From the NCBI RefSeq assembly GCF_963259705.1, contig NC_081846.1, positions 60,379,722-60,443,721 of the forward strand: a DNA stretch of 64,000 nt, given 5' to 3'. Numbering within the stretch: position 1 is the stretch's first letter; each line of letters starts with the position of its first letter. Below are positions 45,454 through 58,615 of this stretch, piece after piece. The DNA comes from Myotis daubentonii (taxonomy: Eukaryota > Chordata > Mammalia > Chiroptera > Vespertilionidae). A program made the position numbers and the translations under genes. Below the pieces are notes generated by a model. It saw only the letters and a list, made by a program, of their open reading frames with translations. It did not search any database and had not been told where the DNA came from.

Positions 45454-46804
45454 AATCTCTCCTCCACAGCTTGGAGCGTAAAAGGCTACCAGCTATTGGT
45501 CTTCTCAATTTGTACACCTGGTGTAAGTGAATCAGTACATTGCCGTTCATGCTGAGATAACAAGTTCAGCTACTGACATTATCTCATCATAAGAAAGTAC
45601 TGGTACCTTAAGGTAAAGGGGTTTCTCCCTTTCAGATTCACTTTATTCCCTCCCTCCTTTCACTGACAGTAATAGCAGTCTCACAGGTCATGGCTAGTGC
45701 GAAGAAGCATCACTTAAAGTATTTGCTGTCATTGTTTGGGCAAAGCTGCCCGAGGAGAATGCTACTGCTATTACTGTAAAAACCCTATTAACAAGATGGA
45801 TTTTTGCAAGAGTGGGGCTTGAAGTGAAAGTTACATCTCAGATAATGGGTAACCCACCCAATTATAATTACTAAGGGGGTTCAAAATAATCAAGACGTGT
45901 CTGAGATGGGCACCCTCCACACTATGACACTGTTCTTCATTGTGGCCCTTGAGATTCTGATCCAGCATCCCCTAAGGGTGGCTTTTAAGATCTACTGAAT
46001 CAGAAACTCTGCAAGTGGCAACCAAAAATCTCTGTTTTTAGCAGAGAGATCAAACATATTAATACTGAAGTTGACAATGACTCTCTCTATATCATCAGTA
46101 TACTCCATCTTGATGGAGGAAAGTGACTTTTCCTTCATTCTTTATCATCAAGTAAAATTGTCACAATAATAAGGGTTCTGTATGATGAATGCTCCTTTTT
46201 TTCATTGTAAACAGACAAAAACTCTAAAATTCTGAAGCCTAGATCTCATACAATAAGCTAATTCTCTTTTATTCTCATATTTAAAATATAAGAATTCAAA
46301 TAGTTAACATCAGTGTGATAATTGTTGAGTAATTTTTAAAATTATTGCACACATTTTAGGAAACATAATGACTAAACTTCTCTACTTCTAGAGAAGTTTT
46401 AACTTCATTTTAACACATTATCCTTGTGTCCCTTTATACCAAAGAAGATTTTGGCAATTTTTGTGACTGGTTTTTCAGGGGACTAGCCAGAAAATTCTGC
46501 CAGTCTAATTAACATGGTTATGAATCAACCATATCCTTTAATTCTAGATTCATGGATGGCTAATCTGTCACTTGTTATTTGTAAAGCTCAGATGAAAGAA
46601 AATGGCCATTTATTATACAACTTCATTTTCTAATGATATTCTGAGTAAATGTGGCCAAAACTGACTAAGATGATTATAGGTAGACTAGGCAATAGAGATT
46701 GGTAAATAATTAAGGGGGAAAAGCAAAATAGAAACAAACACAAAGTTGGTGAAGTCTTAGTTTCTTGCAACCATCTTAAAGGGTGAGATCATTTTATTAT
46801 GACA
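45454..46804. other. mostly unrecognised; MER20-like piece near 45940-46060
   Basis: CTACTGAATCAGAAACTCTG and AAAATCTCTGTTTTTAGC near 45990-46040 resemble the middle of a MER20-type MITE. A second possible palindromic motif, CTTCTCTACTTCTAGAGAAG, lies at about 46377-46396. Otherwise nothing seen. Confidence 0.4.
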
Positions 46805-47858
46805 CTAGAGGCCCAGTGCACAAATTTTTGGGCACTCGGGGGAGTCCCTCAGCACAGCCTGAGCCTTCTTGCAGTCTGGGACCCCTCTGGGGATGACCAT
46901 CTGCTGACTTAGGCCTGCTCCCCAGTAAATTGGGCCTAAGCTGGCAGTCAGACATCCCTCTGGCATCCTGGGAGCCCTCGGGGGATGTCCACTTGCCAGT
47001 GGGGAACATGCCTAAGCTGCACTCAGACATCCTTAGCGCTGCTGAGGAGGTGGGAGAGGTTCCCACCACCACTGCTGTACTGGCAGCTGTGAGCCTGGCT
47101 TGTGGCTGAGCAGAGCTCCCCCTGTGGGAGTGCACTGACCACCAGGGAGCAGCTCCTGCATTGAGCGTCTGCCCTCTGGTGGTCAGTGTGTGTCATAGTG
47201 ACCAGTCATTCCCAGTTGTTCTGCTTTTAGGGTCAATTTGCATATTACCCTTTTATTATACAGGATAGAGGCTGGGTGCATGGGTGGGAGCCGACTGGTT
47301 TGCCCTGAACGGTGCCCTGGATCAGGGTGGGGGTCCCACTGGGGTGCCTTGCTAGCCTGAGTGAGGGGCCGAGGGCTGTTTTCAGGCTGGCCACACTCCC
47401 TTCAGGGTGGGGAGTCCTGCTGGGGTGCCTGGCCAGTTAGGGTGAGGAGCTGATGGCTGTTTGCAGGCTGGCCAAGGCCCCCAGCGGGGACCCTCACCCC
47501 ATGAGGGTGTGGCCATCCTGTGTGAGGGGCTGATGGCTGTTTGCAGGCAGGCCACGGCCCCCAGCCACCCAAGCTCCCAGTGGAGGCTGGCTGGAAGCAG
47601 GTATCTGGGATTTATTTATCTTCTATAATTGAAACTTTGTTGCCTTGAGTGGAGCCCACAGCCAGCCAGGGCAGGCAGGAAGCTTGGCTTCCTCCATCAC
47701 CAGGGCAACCAAGCCTCCTGCTTGCTCCAGCTCTGTGGCTGCTGGCCGCCATCTTGGTTGGGTTAATTTGCATGTAGTCACTCTGATTGGCTGGTGGGCG
47801 TGGCTTGGGTGTAGCAGAGGTGCAGTCAATTCGCATGTTTCTCTTTTATTAGATTAGA
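46805..47858 (-). mobile_element. composite Helitron M (two fused units)
   Basis: CTAGAGGCCCAGTGCACAAA at the left and TTATTAGATTAGA at the right, flanked by A and T. The left unit (46805-47265) resembles K (GCCCTCTGGTGGTCAGTGTG). The right unit (47266-47858) begins TAGAGGCTGGGTGCATGGGT and contains repeated 'GGGGTGCCTTGCTAGCCTGA'-type blocks. The internal junction ...CAGGA|TAGAGG is the same kind as in B, F and N although the left partner differs. Confidence 0.85.
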
Positions 47859-47954
47859 TTGTTTTAACATCTATATACCTTGAATGGAATTGATTCAGTA
47901 GTGCTACTTGAAGATTTCAAGGTCATTTTCTCACCTGAGAGCTATGAATGATGG

Positions 47955-48225
47955 ATTTATTTTTTAAAAGAATAAGGCAAAATAAAATGAACAGGTCCTG
48001 GTAGGATTTCTCATAGACAGACAACAGTATGGTCAATACCAGTGGGAAAGGGAGGTGGGGGGAGGTAGGAGAGGGTATAGGAGGAATAAATGGTGATGGA
48101 AAGAGACATGATTTGAGGTGATGAACACATAAAACAATTACAGGTGATGTATTATAGAACTGTACAACTTAAATGTATGTCATTTTAATAACCAATGTAA
48201 CCCCAATAAATACAATTTAAAAAGA
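47955..48225 (+). mobile_element. L1 3' end
   Basis: GGAAAGGGAGGTGGGGGGAG, TGATGAACACATAAAACAAT, GATGTATTATAGAACTGTAC, TAACCAATGTAACCCCAATA then A-rich tail. The 3'-terminal part only. Confidence 0.75.
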
Positions 48226-48257
48226 GTAAAAACAAATGTTGTATGCTATTTACAACA

Positions 48258-48328
48258 TATATATATATATCCCAAGCAGTCACAATGGAAATATAGAGCA
48301 ATAAACTTTTTTTACTTATATACATACC

Positions 48329-48391
<63 letters not shown>

Positions 48392-48392
48392 G
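48258..48392. repeat. (TA)n and (CA)n microsatellites
   Basis: A short TA run at 48258-48269, about 23 CA units at 48332-48378, then TA to 48391. Confidence 0.95.
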
Positions 48393-48429
48393 TATTTGAA
48401 TTTGTGAGAGTGTACATTTGGAAGAATGA

Positions 48430-48630
48430 TATTTAAGTCTATTTAAATATACATTTGCATAGTGCTTACAAATACTAATTCATGTAATCCTCATAACAGC
48501 CCTATGAGGTATGCATGAACTATTGTCACCTTAAGGAGCTTGCTCAGGGTCACACAGATAGTTAACCATGATATAAGATGATTTAAACCAAGTCTAAAGT
48601 CCATGTGCTTAACAGCTATCCTATGTTGAC
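48430..48630 (+). mobile_element. MIR SINE
   Basis: GTAATCCTCATAACAGCCCT, ATGAGGTATGCATGAACTAT, CTTGCTCAGGGTCACACAGA: good MIR order. Confidence 0.8.
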
Positions 48631-51600
48631 TTCGACATGCAACTGCTTTTAAGAGGTAATAATACAATCATATAAATGTAATTTTCTTGTTATGCTCTTT
48701 TAGCCTGTATCTATTTTTTAATCTGAAAAAAAACTACAGACCTACTGGGAAACTTTTCTACCTATTAAAATGACCTCACAGCACTATATAAAACCATTAA
48801 AAATCTCTCAACTCTTAATATTATAATTTTATTCAATAGCTTATATCCTACATTTTTTCTATAGAATATCCTCAGGGTTGAGTAAGATAGTAATAAGTAT
48901 AATTTACAGAAATCGAAGTAGTACCTATAAAACACTAGAGCTAAAAATAGGATGTTATTGTGATTATCCTGAATGACTAATTTTGAAGACCAAGTTAAGA
49001 GAAATTAAATATTGTACATTGGTTTGTTTTCTGTACAAAGGACAGTCAACTTCTGGCTGCCAAAGACTCTTGCCTTCCCCCTCATAGCACCTAAATTTCC
49101 TATTGAGGAATGATTTCCTTCCCATTTTGGTCTTATTGGTGGGAGAAAACAAGAGGTCACATCTTCCCTCTTCTTGGTAAACTACACGTGGGCCCCATAT
49201 GTTATAATCCTAGTCAAGTCTCCCTTCAAGGGCATTGAATCGTGAGCACCTGAGGAGGGGAGGGAGTATAGTTAGAGGTGATTTATCCCTGTGGGATCCA
49301 TGGCAGTAGTGGATTATATCATTTCTTATAACTTCAGCTGTTCCAGCTTTGAAACAGTTTGTATTTTTTTGCTTTCTGGCCCTTCAGGACAGTCATTGGG
49401 TTTGTCTATTCTTCCTAATCTCCCAGCTTTATATAAATCCTTTCAATAAATTAAGTTTCATTTAATTAGCTAGCATTGGTTTCTCTCACAACTTTGAATT
49501 CTATCATACAGATTGGGTAGCAAATAGACAGTTACCCAATGCATTTTCTGCATGAGGAGCAAAATTGTATATAATAAGACTGAGATAGCAATTATAGAAT
49601 TAAAGACTTCTAAAAAATGGAGTGGGGGAGCAGGACAATATTCTTTCAAATAGGTATAGTTTCTTTACAATGTATACAATATTTTCTTAAAAATAAATGT
49701 AACTGCCCCCATCCTAAGCTCTCCTGAGAAAATTTCTGACTCATTACAGAAAATTACCTAAAAATCTGTACACTATGATAAGACTCTTCTGAACAGTAAT
49801 TACAAATTTGTGCTTTAGAAATTGTTTACATGAAGAAGAACATTAAAGTTTCATTTCCTACAGATCATGATAAAATAACCTAAAGGAGAAATCTATTATG
49901 TTGACAATCAGAAATTGTTTGACCTGGAAGGGATCGTAGTAACATTTAGCTCAAATTTAATATATTTATGAAAAGTGGAAACAGATGTCCAGCTAATAAA
50001 GTGGCTGAAGATCATAGGGCTTATTAGTGGCTTTTTCTGACTCCAGAGCTAGTGTTGTCTTATTACACTATGTATATGGTTGACAAAGAAATGAAAGATT
50101 TATTTTGTTTTGGTCATTATAATGTTTATTTCTCCAACTACATTATTACATTTTATAAGACTTTATAATTCACAACCATATTTTATTAGACTTTCTATAC
50201 TATCTTCTATAAATCATCTTGTGTTCAGACACTTAGGGCTTTGGAATGTCCTATTCCATTGAACAACAAGGCCAGGTTACAAAGCAATAATGTGGGCGTG
50301 TTGAATTATGGAGCAAAGAAACCCGATGTAAGAAGTAATGCAGAAACAAAGTAAAATAGAAAAATACTCCAAGCAAAAATAAAATACATCAGGCTTGAGT
50401 CTAAAAGAGAATAATGTGGGTTTCTATTTGACAGGGAGAGAAAATGCTCAATGGGAGACATTAAAAAGGAAATGATTCATGGTACTTCACTTTAGTCTTT
50501 ATACATAAAAGATGTCACTTGTGTTCAGACAAGTGGAGAAGGCCTCACTGTGGGAGGAGGGCAGGAAGTCATTCTGAAATAACGAAGAATAAAAAGGCAC
50601 GAATGAACTCTTTATACTTGAAGGAGCTACATTTTAATAATTTAAATTATTTTTCAATACCCCATCAAGTTAACATAAATTATCTTTGACATTCAGAGAA
50701 GAAAGTTGGATTCAAAATCTGAAAAAAAACTAAAAGAGAAAAAAAATGATTTAAAAAGTGAAAAGTTTAACTCTCCTCTTCTATTATCAAAACCTTTCAA
50801 ATAAAGTTTTCTTCTTGTTAAAAATATTCAGAACACTGCAGACCCATATTCTGTTGAATTTCAGAAAATATATAAATTGCCAAGCCATACATACATTTAT
50901 TAACCAATGTGAGATTTCATAAGAATTTCTCTCTGCCTCTACATATATGCAGATCTAATGATCTCTGATTGTTTTAATGCTACATTTTTTTTGTATGAAG
51001 AAATGTCATTTGGCACACTCATTATAATTTTCATTTTCTAACTAGCATCACTATATCATAGCTTCTCAGCAATTATAAAAATCAGTTATATCTTTCTTAG
51101 ATAGCTGGGCATCAAACATTAATAGTTTGCAAAATAGCTAAATCATGACTTCTCAGAGATGAAAGGAGGGTGCTCACTCCATAATTCAGAGATTTTTGAC
51201 AACCATGATTTACCAGAGTTTTGTTTTTGTTGAAAACTGAAACAAGCTGGTGCCTAAAATATCATTCATTGTGTTCTTAGGCTCCTAAACTGTACTCTCT
51301 GCCCTAGATCACCCCCAAAATTTCTTAGTAGCAGACCATGCAGAACCTCATAATGACAGCGCCCTCTCAACCATATTATTTCTCCTGGTTCTTACATAAA
51401 AAGAGGTAGGCAGAGTTTAATTTTGAGATATAACATAACCAGAGCATGGTCAAATGTAAAGTAAGCTGTAAAATAGAAATTATTTAATACCTTCATACCT
51501 TCTGTTGTTAAAAAATACTTATGTTGCTTGAGACATGCTATTTGTTTGCTTGTTTAGTTCCAGTGAACACAGAATTTACTTTCTTAGAGTATTCAGAAAT

Positions 51601-51923
51601 GGTTCAGAAAATAAAAGACAGGTTAACTTTGAAAGAGAGAAACTTAAAAATGAAGCTACTAATTGGAGCAAATGCTTAAATGAAAGTCTCTGAGTAGTCA
51701 CAGAACAGCATGAATGCACCAAGTTCTAAGAACGAAATGGTCAGCACTGAAAGAAGTGTTGAGCAAGGACCAATACTGAAATTCAATAATATCCAGTTCA
51801 AATTCCTGACACTATGTCCCATTGAGATCTGGTTCTTTTTAACTTCTCCAAATTAATGACCAGTAAATACTGAGGGCTAAGTTTCAGGGAGGTAAAAAAG
51901 GAGGGTTATCTACTCAGAGAGCA
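48631..51923. other. 3.3 kb with no recognised feature
   Basis: The longest stretch of the window without a young insertion. Low-confidence old SINE-like text lies at 49920-50075. No convincing exon, RNA or regulatory element seen. Confidence 0.4.
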
Positions 51924-53425
51924 TCTATACTATCTAATAAAAGAGAAACATGGTAATTGGCGTACAACCGCTACCCTTCCCATTGGCTAATCAGCGAGAT
52001 ATGCAAATTAACTGCCAGCCAAGATGGCGGCCGGCAGACAGGCAGCTTGAAACTAACATGAGGCTTGCTTGCTTCAGTGACGGAGGACTCCAATCTTCCC
52101 CGCCTGCCTTGCTGGCCTCTGAGCTTGCAGTTTAAGAAACATTGTAACAAATATAGAAGCTAAACAAAACCCCAGAAACCTGCTTTCAGTGAGCCCAGGA
52201 ACTCAGAGCTGGAGTTATACATTGTTTTGATTATAGAACCGAAACAAACCAGATACCTTCGTTCAGCAGCAGAGGCCTCAGAGCTGGAGCCAGAGCTAAA
52301 GCTGGCCCAGAATAAAAAAAGAAAAGAAAAAAAGGAGCAGTTGGGAGGTTCAGTCGGCCTGAAAACAGCCCTCAGACCATCACCCAGACTGGCCAGGCAC
52401 CCCAGTGGGGACCCCCACCCTGAAGGGTGTGTGACCAGCTGCAAACAGCCATCATCCCCTCATCCAGGCTGGCCAGGCACCCCAGTGGGGACCCCCATCC
52501 TGATCCAGGACACCCTTCAGGGCAAACCAGCCAGCCCCCACCCATGCACCAGGCCTCTATTCTATATAGTAAAAGGGTAATATGCCTCCCAGCACCGGGA
52601 TCAGCGGAGCCGCGAGGCCTCCCGGCACCTGAATCAGCGTGACAGGGGGCAGCGCCCAAACCCCCTGATCGCCCTGCAGCTCTGTGTGTGACAGGGGGCG
52701 GGGCCACAACCTCCCTATCAGCCCTGCTCTGTTCCTGACAGGGGAAGGCGCCCCAACCCCCTGATCGGCCCTGCTCTGTGCCTGATAGGGGGCAGCTCCC
52801 CAACCCCCTGATCGCCCTGCAACTCTGTGTGTGACAGGGTGTGGCGCCCCAACCCCCCCACCCCACAGGCCCTGCTCTGTGTGTGACGGGGTAGAGCCAT
52901 AACCTCCCCATCGTCCCTGCCCTGAGTATGAGAGTGGCAGCGCCCCAACCCCCTAATCGGCCCTGCTCTGTGTGTGACAGGGAGCGGTGCCCCAACTCCC
53001 CTATTGGCCCTACTCTGTGAGTGACAGGGGTGAGCTCCTCAACCCCCTGATGGGCCCTGCTCTGTGCGTGACAGGGGTAGTGCCCCAACCCTCTGATTGG
53101 CCCTGCTCTGTGCGTGACAGGGGGTGGCGCCACAACCTCCCTATTGACCCTGCCTTGAGTGTGACAGGGGACGGTGCCCCAACCCCCAATCGGCCCTACC
53201 CTGAGCGTGACTGAGGGTGGCATCGCAACCTCCCAATCCGCCCTGCTCTGTGCATGACCAGGGGCTGCACCTAGGGATTAGGCCTGCCCTCTGCCACCCG
53301 GGAGCAGGCCTAAGCCAGCAGGTCGTTATCTCCCGAGGGGTCCCAGACTGCGAGAGGGCACAGGCCGGGCTGAGGGACTCCCCCTTCCCCCTGAGTGCAC
53401 AAATTTTTGTGCACCGGGCCTCTAG
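51924..53425 (+). mobile_element. composite Helitron N (two fused units)
   Basis: The 5' region TCTATACTATCTAATAAAAG follows A. The first unit (to about 52559) is the same 5' module as G, with two CCCCAGTGGGGACCCCCA units, and ends GCACCAGGCCTCTA. The second unit begins at once with TCTATATAGTAAAAGGGTAA, carries a 47-bp array and finishes in hairpin GTGCACAAATTTTTGTGCAC and CTAG (53422-53425). Plus-strand counterpart of B and F. Confidence 0.9.
52580..53250. repeat. 47-bp tandem array inside Helitron N
   Basis: About 13 units containing CGCCCCAACCCCCTGATCGG, CCCTGCTCTGTGTGTGACAG. The minus-strand 283-codon frame at 52372-53223 runs through it and is a repeat artefact. Confidence 0.85.
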
Positions 53426-53554
53426 TAATAATAATAAAAGCATAATATGCTAATTAGTCCAGACAGCCAAGCGACCTTCTGGATGTCCTTCTGGACGAAG
53501 CTGGGGCTGCGAGGGCCAAGTCCCTTGCAAGAATTTCGTGCATTGGGCCTCTAG
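53426..53554 (+). mobile_element. 129-bp mini-Helitron O
   Basis: Directly after N: TAATAATAATAAAAGCATAA (same 5' module as L but lacking the leading TC), TGCTAATTAGTCCAGACAGC, then a 3' end with AGAATTTCGTGCATTGGGCC and CTAG (53551-53554) followed by T. Little remains besides the two ends. Confidence 0.8.
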
Positions 53555-54639
53555 TACTATGTAATTTACAAGTGTCAAAATATTCCATAAGAAACATCAT
53601 TTCAGGGATACTATGGTGGTGAATACTGTTGGTTGCCTACCTGTAAGACAAGCTCCTCTATCCTTGCAGACAAAACTCTGATTTTGTTAAAGTATTAAAT
53701 GGTCATATGTTTCAGAGGAAGATGAGTCTAAAATAATCATGGTGGTCTCATTATTCTTTCCATTATATTTCAATGGCTTAGACAGAGCAAGTATTTCAAT
53801 TCTGGTCAATGAGATATGAAGAGACGTCTAGTTGACATCACCTAATTCTTGTAAAGGGACACAATATCATTTTTTCTGTGGTGTCGGGAACTGAGAATTA
53901 TCTCAGGACTATGAGGGCAACCACTCTAAAAAGACAACTTAGTATGATGAAAATGGCAATATGCTAGTGTAAAAAGATTGAAAGAAACTGTATCCTTAAT
54001 ACTTAGCCTCTTGATTAATCAGCCTAGTAGTTGCTCTTTTTTTTGGATTTATGAGATTAAAAATATCTCATTTTCTAAAAATAGTTGTATTTTTCTATAT
54101 GCAGCTGAGCACATTTTAACTCTATATATAGTAACCATTTTATATCACTAATATGAAATTGCAATTCCATATCTTCTTTAGATTGTAATAATTGAGGTAG
54201 ATGAAATATAACTAAATTTATGAGGAGATATGAATCAATAGTAACTAAAAAATGTTTGCTTTATGAAGCAAGACCTAAAGCAATATGTAAATCTATTGCT
54301 TGTTAGGAGCAATGGCTCAATCAAAATGAATTCATCTACATAAGGAAAACAAACATTAAAACACTGACAAAACTAAAAGGAAGGAGACATATTTCCAACT
54401 CAAAACACAAAGCGCATTTATTGCACCTTGTTGGAAAAGAGCTCACATTTATTATGCAAATGAAACACACTGTGGGAGAAAAAAAAGAGTGAAAGTCAGG
54501 ATGATAATGGGGAGATCTGGAGAAAGTTCCATCTACTCAGTGACTATTTTCAACAAGGCCTCTACTGGGGGGGTCAGGTACTAGGTTACTTGATCAGCAG
54601 CCTTCTCATCCAGCAAATAGTCTAAACCTGAAGCTTTAC
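53555..54639. other. no recognised feature
   Basis: AT-rich unique-looking DNA. Confidence 0.4.
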
Positions 54640-55290
54640 AAACCTCCTTAGTTTCCCTTCTCTTCACAGATAAACCTGAGCCGATCATTACCCTGCCATT
54701 TCTATATCAACATGAATATTGAAGATATTCCTATTCCCTATGTCTATTCCCACTCCCATAGTCCAGGTCCTTAATATTTCTGACCTATATTATTTTAAAG
54801 ACTTACACTGGGTCTTTTTACTGCTAATCTCTACATTCTTTGTTAGCTTTAGATTTTTAAAACACAAATTTGGTAAAGTCAAAAATTATTCAGTAACTCT
54901 CCATTAAGGCCCTAAAAATTAATGCTCAAACTCCTCACCATAGTTTCAAATATCAAGCTTTTCAATTTAATTTCCTACCATTGCCAATAACAGTAAAATA
55001 TTCACTTTTTCTGATAAAGTCACATGCTTTTAATTTTTTAAATCAGATACGTTCACACATATACATTACTTCATTGTGCTTCTTCTTGTAATTTAGAGAT
55101 ACTTTTCTCTGTCTACAATCTCTTTAAGTCATCTTTAGGCCTGTGCAAATACCACATCTTATGTGAAATATCCCCTAACTTCCCCAAGGCAGAAAATTTT
55201 CTCTTTCTGTCCTTGTTGCAATGTGTTTACATTATAGTGTAGCTCTTTTTAGAGTGTCTCCTGCAATAGTTTTGGTTATGAATGTGATGG
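54640..55290 (+). mobile_element. L2-like LINE fragment
   Basis: Pyrimidine-rich text with 'CTCAAACTCCTCACCATAGT', 'AAATACCACATCTTATGTGA', 'ATATCCCCTAACTTCCCCAA' in the order of the ancient L2 3' region. Heavily decayed. Confidence 0.45.
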
Positions 55291-55739
55291 TGAGCTCTCG
55301 GAGGTCATGAATTATATGCCTTCAGATTCCTTCCTTGTTGGATGGGATTGGTGTTTATTAGAGACATGGACCGACTGGTCTCTCTCATTGAGTGGGAGCT
55401 CCTCCCTGTTCAAGCCTGAAAGGCCAGAGAGAAGTGAAAGGATACCTGACTGATGTGTAGGTATAAGGAACAAATTTACAAACATTTCTCTAACTCTCAT
55501 ATGAAAGATTCTACAAATAATCATGCTGCCGCTGCACATTGTCTTTTAAATACAAGCAATGCAAGGACAGGTTCACCTGTAGGAGCCTGTCACTCTTTGT
55601 ATAGTTTGATTGGAGCCCATTCTTTATTTGTGACCTTCTCAAAGTACACGCCAGATTTTATCTTTTCTATAATAAAAATTCTAACATAATATTATTATAG
55701 AAAACAAAACTCCTTCCTTCCATGATCTATATGATCCCT
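55291..55739. other. no recognised feature
   Basis: Short frames only (75-78 codons), without domain features. Confidence 0.4.
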
Positions 55740-56125
55740 TTCAATCTGGTTATGGTTGCCTACCTCTGTCTTGTCCCTCACTCTTCATTCATCAGGCCTC
55801 AAAAGCTAGCCTTTCTCAGTCCCTCCTCCAGCTCATGCCAGCCTCACAGGTTTACTTCTTGTAGTTTCCTTTGTCTGGAATCTTCTTATACCAGAAAAGT
55901 GCATGACCGGCTCATTTTTTTCACTCATGTCTCCTATAGCACCTAGAATTTTTTTACTGTCTAAATTATTCAAATTTTAATATTTTTATGATTGCTCTGC
56001 GTCACCCTGACAAGAATGTAAATTCCTTGAGGGTAAGATGAACTTTGTCTTTCTTTTCCCCCTATATCCCTAATCCAAAATATAGAACATAATTAGAGAT
56101 CAATACATATTTGTTGAATGAGTAA
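55740..56125 (+). mobile_element. L2 3' end
   Basis: CTTTGTCTGGAATCTTCTTA, 'GAATGTAAATTCCTTGAGGG', 'CTTTGTCTTTCTTTTCCCCC', and the close 'ATCAATACATATTTGTTGAA' fit the L2 3' end well. Confidence 0.65.
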
Positions 56126-56374
56126 AGGATGAGTGATATCCTCAAAAAGGTTTTGAGAAAATGGTTGGAAGAAATAAACATTAGCATTCTGGTGCAAGTG
56201 CAGGGAAGACTAGGGCACAGAAATTATCTGCACTGGCCTTTCCCCAACCTCCCTTATTAGGAAAAATGCTAACTTAGGGCAGCTGAGAAATAAAGAGAAA
56301 TATGTTGTATAGATTTTTTTCCTTACAGTTTCAACACAATAAAGTTTAATATTTGCATCATATCAAAGCTATCT

Positions 56375-57124
56375 TGCCGGGAGCCGGTCCATGCTTGCTG
56401 TTTCAAGGGACCTGGCATATATGGCATACTGTTCTTGGCACTATGTGTTTTAACCAAGGTCTCTGAGAAAGGTGGTTTCCCCAGGTAGGGATTTTCCCCT
56501 GAAGTTAGGGAGGGAATAAAACCCCTCAACTAAGTGCCAGGCGGGTAATTAATCCCTTTAACTACGAACAATCATGCTTAAACTACATAATCTTTTCTCC
56601 CTGGAATGGAGATAAGAAACGCCCTAACCTTTGTAATAGAGATTGATAGGATTGAATCAACTGGTATAAATACAGTTGTAACAAGACAGAAACACCCAGA
56701 ACTCAGAACACAGAACTAAGGACACAGGGCTTGGAAGACAGGCCCAAGAGAGACAGAGCCTAGGCACAGAACCTACACAGAACGTTCTCTAGAGACAGAA
56801 GAACTTCGCTGGCGAGAGCATGCCGGAGGATCCTGGACAGGGACTGGCCTCGGAGCCTGGAGGCGGAGCCTGGCGAGAGAGCATGGCAGGGATCCTGGAC
56901 TGAACCTGACTGCAGAGATTGGCAGGAGAGCCTGACTAGAACCTGGTGACTGAACCTGGCTGGAGATCTGAAGCAGAACCTCTCTGGAGATCCAGACCAG
57001 AACTTGGCTGGAGATCCTGGCTAGGCTGCTGATCAACTGAACGCTGTCTCCGTGTCATTCTTTCTTCGCCGACTCCGTCTACACCTATGGGGACCCCTGG
57101 ACCCGCTGGGGTTGGACCCCGGCA
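56375..57124 (+). mobile_element. solo LTR 1, ERV2-like
   Basis: 750 bp from TGCCGGGAGCC to GGACCCCGGCA, so the ends are inverted repeats (TGCCGGG/CCCCGGCA). Perfect 6-bp duplication CTATCT at 56369-56374 and 57125-57130. TATAAATA at about 56665-56672, followed by a purine-rich region of short GGAGATC-type repeats. No internal viral sequence: it formed by recombination between the two LTRs of a provirus. The 6-bp duplication indicates class II. Confidence 0.9.
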
Positions 57125-57130
57125 CTATCT

Positions 57131-58339
57131 CAGGACAAAACTATTAAAATTTTCCAAAAACTACCATTTTTTCATTTCTTACCTGCAATAATTATCTTTA
57201 AGAAAAATTATATGCATGCTTTGTCTTAAAAGACTTTCTTTAAGCTTTTAACTTGGAAATAATATAAGTAGAACAAAAACATAAAAATAAAAATGTTTTA
57301 TTAAAAGCTTTTCAGTGCTTTCATGGAGATTGGGAACCACATTTAACATTGAATGATAATCCTTTATTCTTAAAATTAAAGTTGATATTTTATAATTGGC
57401 TTTACTGATTTTCTAAACTACTGTTTTTTTAATGTTTAGTGTTTTACTTGTTTTACAAATATATTTCATCCAATAAGTTCCCAGATAAACCTGATTTTAG
57501 TAGTAATCAGCTTTTTAAATTATATTTTTACTGGAAGGAAGAATTTCTGACAGGAGTTATGCAAGTGGAGAGTCAAAGGTTTGGTTCTCTGAGCCCTCTA
57601 ATTCTTATAACCATTTCATGTGGCTCATTAAGACAGATCCTAGATTTTACTGAAAAATATAATGGACTCATACCAAAAGCAAAGATCAAAAAATATTAAA
57701 ATAAGAACATTTTTTCCATACAAATAGACTCAAAATTTCTATACTTCTCTTTTTTAAACATATTAATTTAGATGGCATAAGAACATAATTGGGTAGCTGA
57801 ATTATTTGAATAGTTAAAGCTATCGTTACTATGTTTTGTTCAATGCCAGGTGTATCTAAGCACTTAAAAGCTGATTTTTTTTTCTTCATAAGAGGAGGGC
57901 AGCCATTATTTTAGGTCATTCAAATGTCAGCACAATGAAAAGCTATGTCTTGGGGTAGCAGTAAAGGGACTGCTTGAAGTCCCAGTGCCAAGACCTGGGC
58001 AAAATATAAATTCAAGGGGACAAAAGTGAGATGCTGAAGATTAAATATTCAATGTAATGGCCACTGAAATCAAGTAATTTGTTTATTTATCTTTTAAGAA
58101 TCATTTGATTGTTGTAAATGTTCATTTTGACATCATAGTTGGTTAGGGACACAAGAATACAAGCACTTCTGGGTAAGGATGAACTTGTTAAAATGTCCAC
58201 ATGAAAAAAGAATTGGTTGCCCCATCAATGATATCTGACTATCATAACTCAATTGGAAAAGATAGGGAAATAAATTACCCATGTGAAATTAAGAAAGGAC
58301 GCTATTACAAAGTGGCTCCAATGCTTTGGTGTCTTATAT
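57131..58339. other. no recognised feature
   Basis: AT-rich DNA; frames up to 86 codons without domain features. Confidence 0.4.
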
Positions 58340-58615
58340 AAGCAACCCAAACTTGAGCTTATAAATGCTCAAATTAAAAAATTTAAAACTTAAGGACAAC
58401 TAATCACAAACAGTTCACTAGGCTTTGCCAAGTAATACAAATACTTAAGCTATACCCAATCAAATAATTTCCTTGGGTACTTCTACCTTTTCTCTATAAA
58501 AGACCCCCCCAGCTCCTGTCAGCAGAGCACTTCTGACCACTTCTAGAACTTGAATCAACTTTTGCTCAAATAAACTTAACATTTTTAAAATGCCTTCATT
58601 TGCCTTTTAACACCT
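58340..58615 (+). mobile_element. probable old LTR fragment
   Basis: A TATA-like CTCTATAAAAGACCCC at 58494-58509 and a poly(A) signal CAAATAAACTTAACAT about 75 bp later give the spacing of an LTR promoter/R region. Ends not located. Confidence 0.4.

Noticed and set aside
46377..46396. Short palindrome CTTCTCTACTTCTAGAGAAG as an operator
   Set aside because: Isolated, imperfect and in non-coding eukaryotic DNA; no supporting context.
52372..53223. 283-codon open frame, minus strand
   Set aside because: Same repeat artefact in Helitron N, crossing the internal junction of two fused units.
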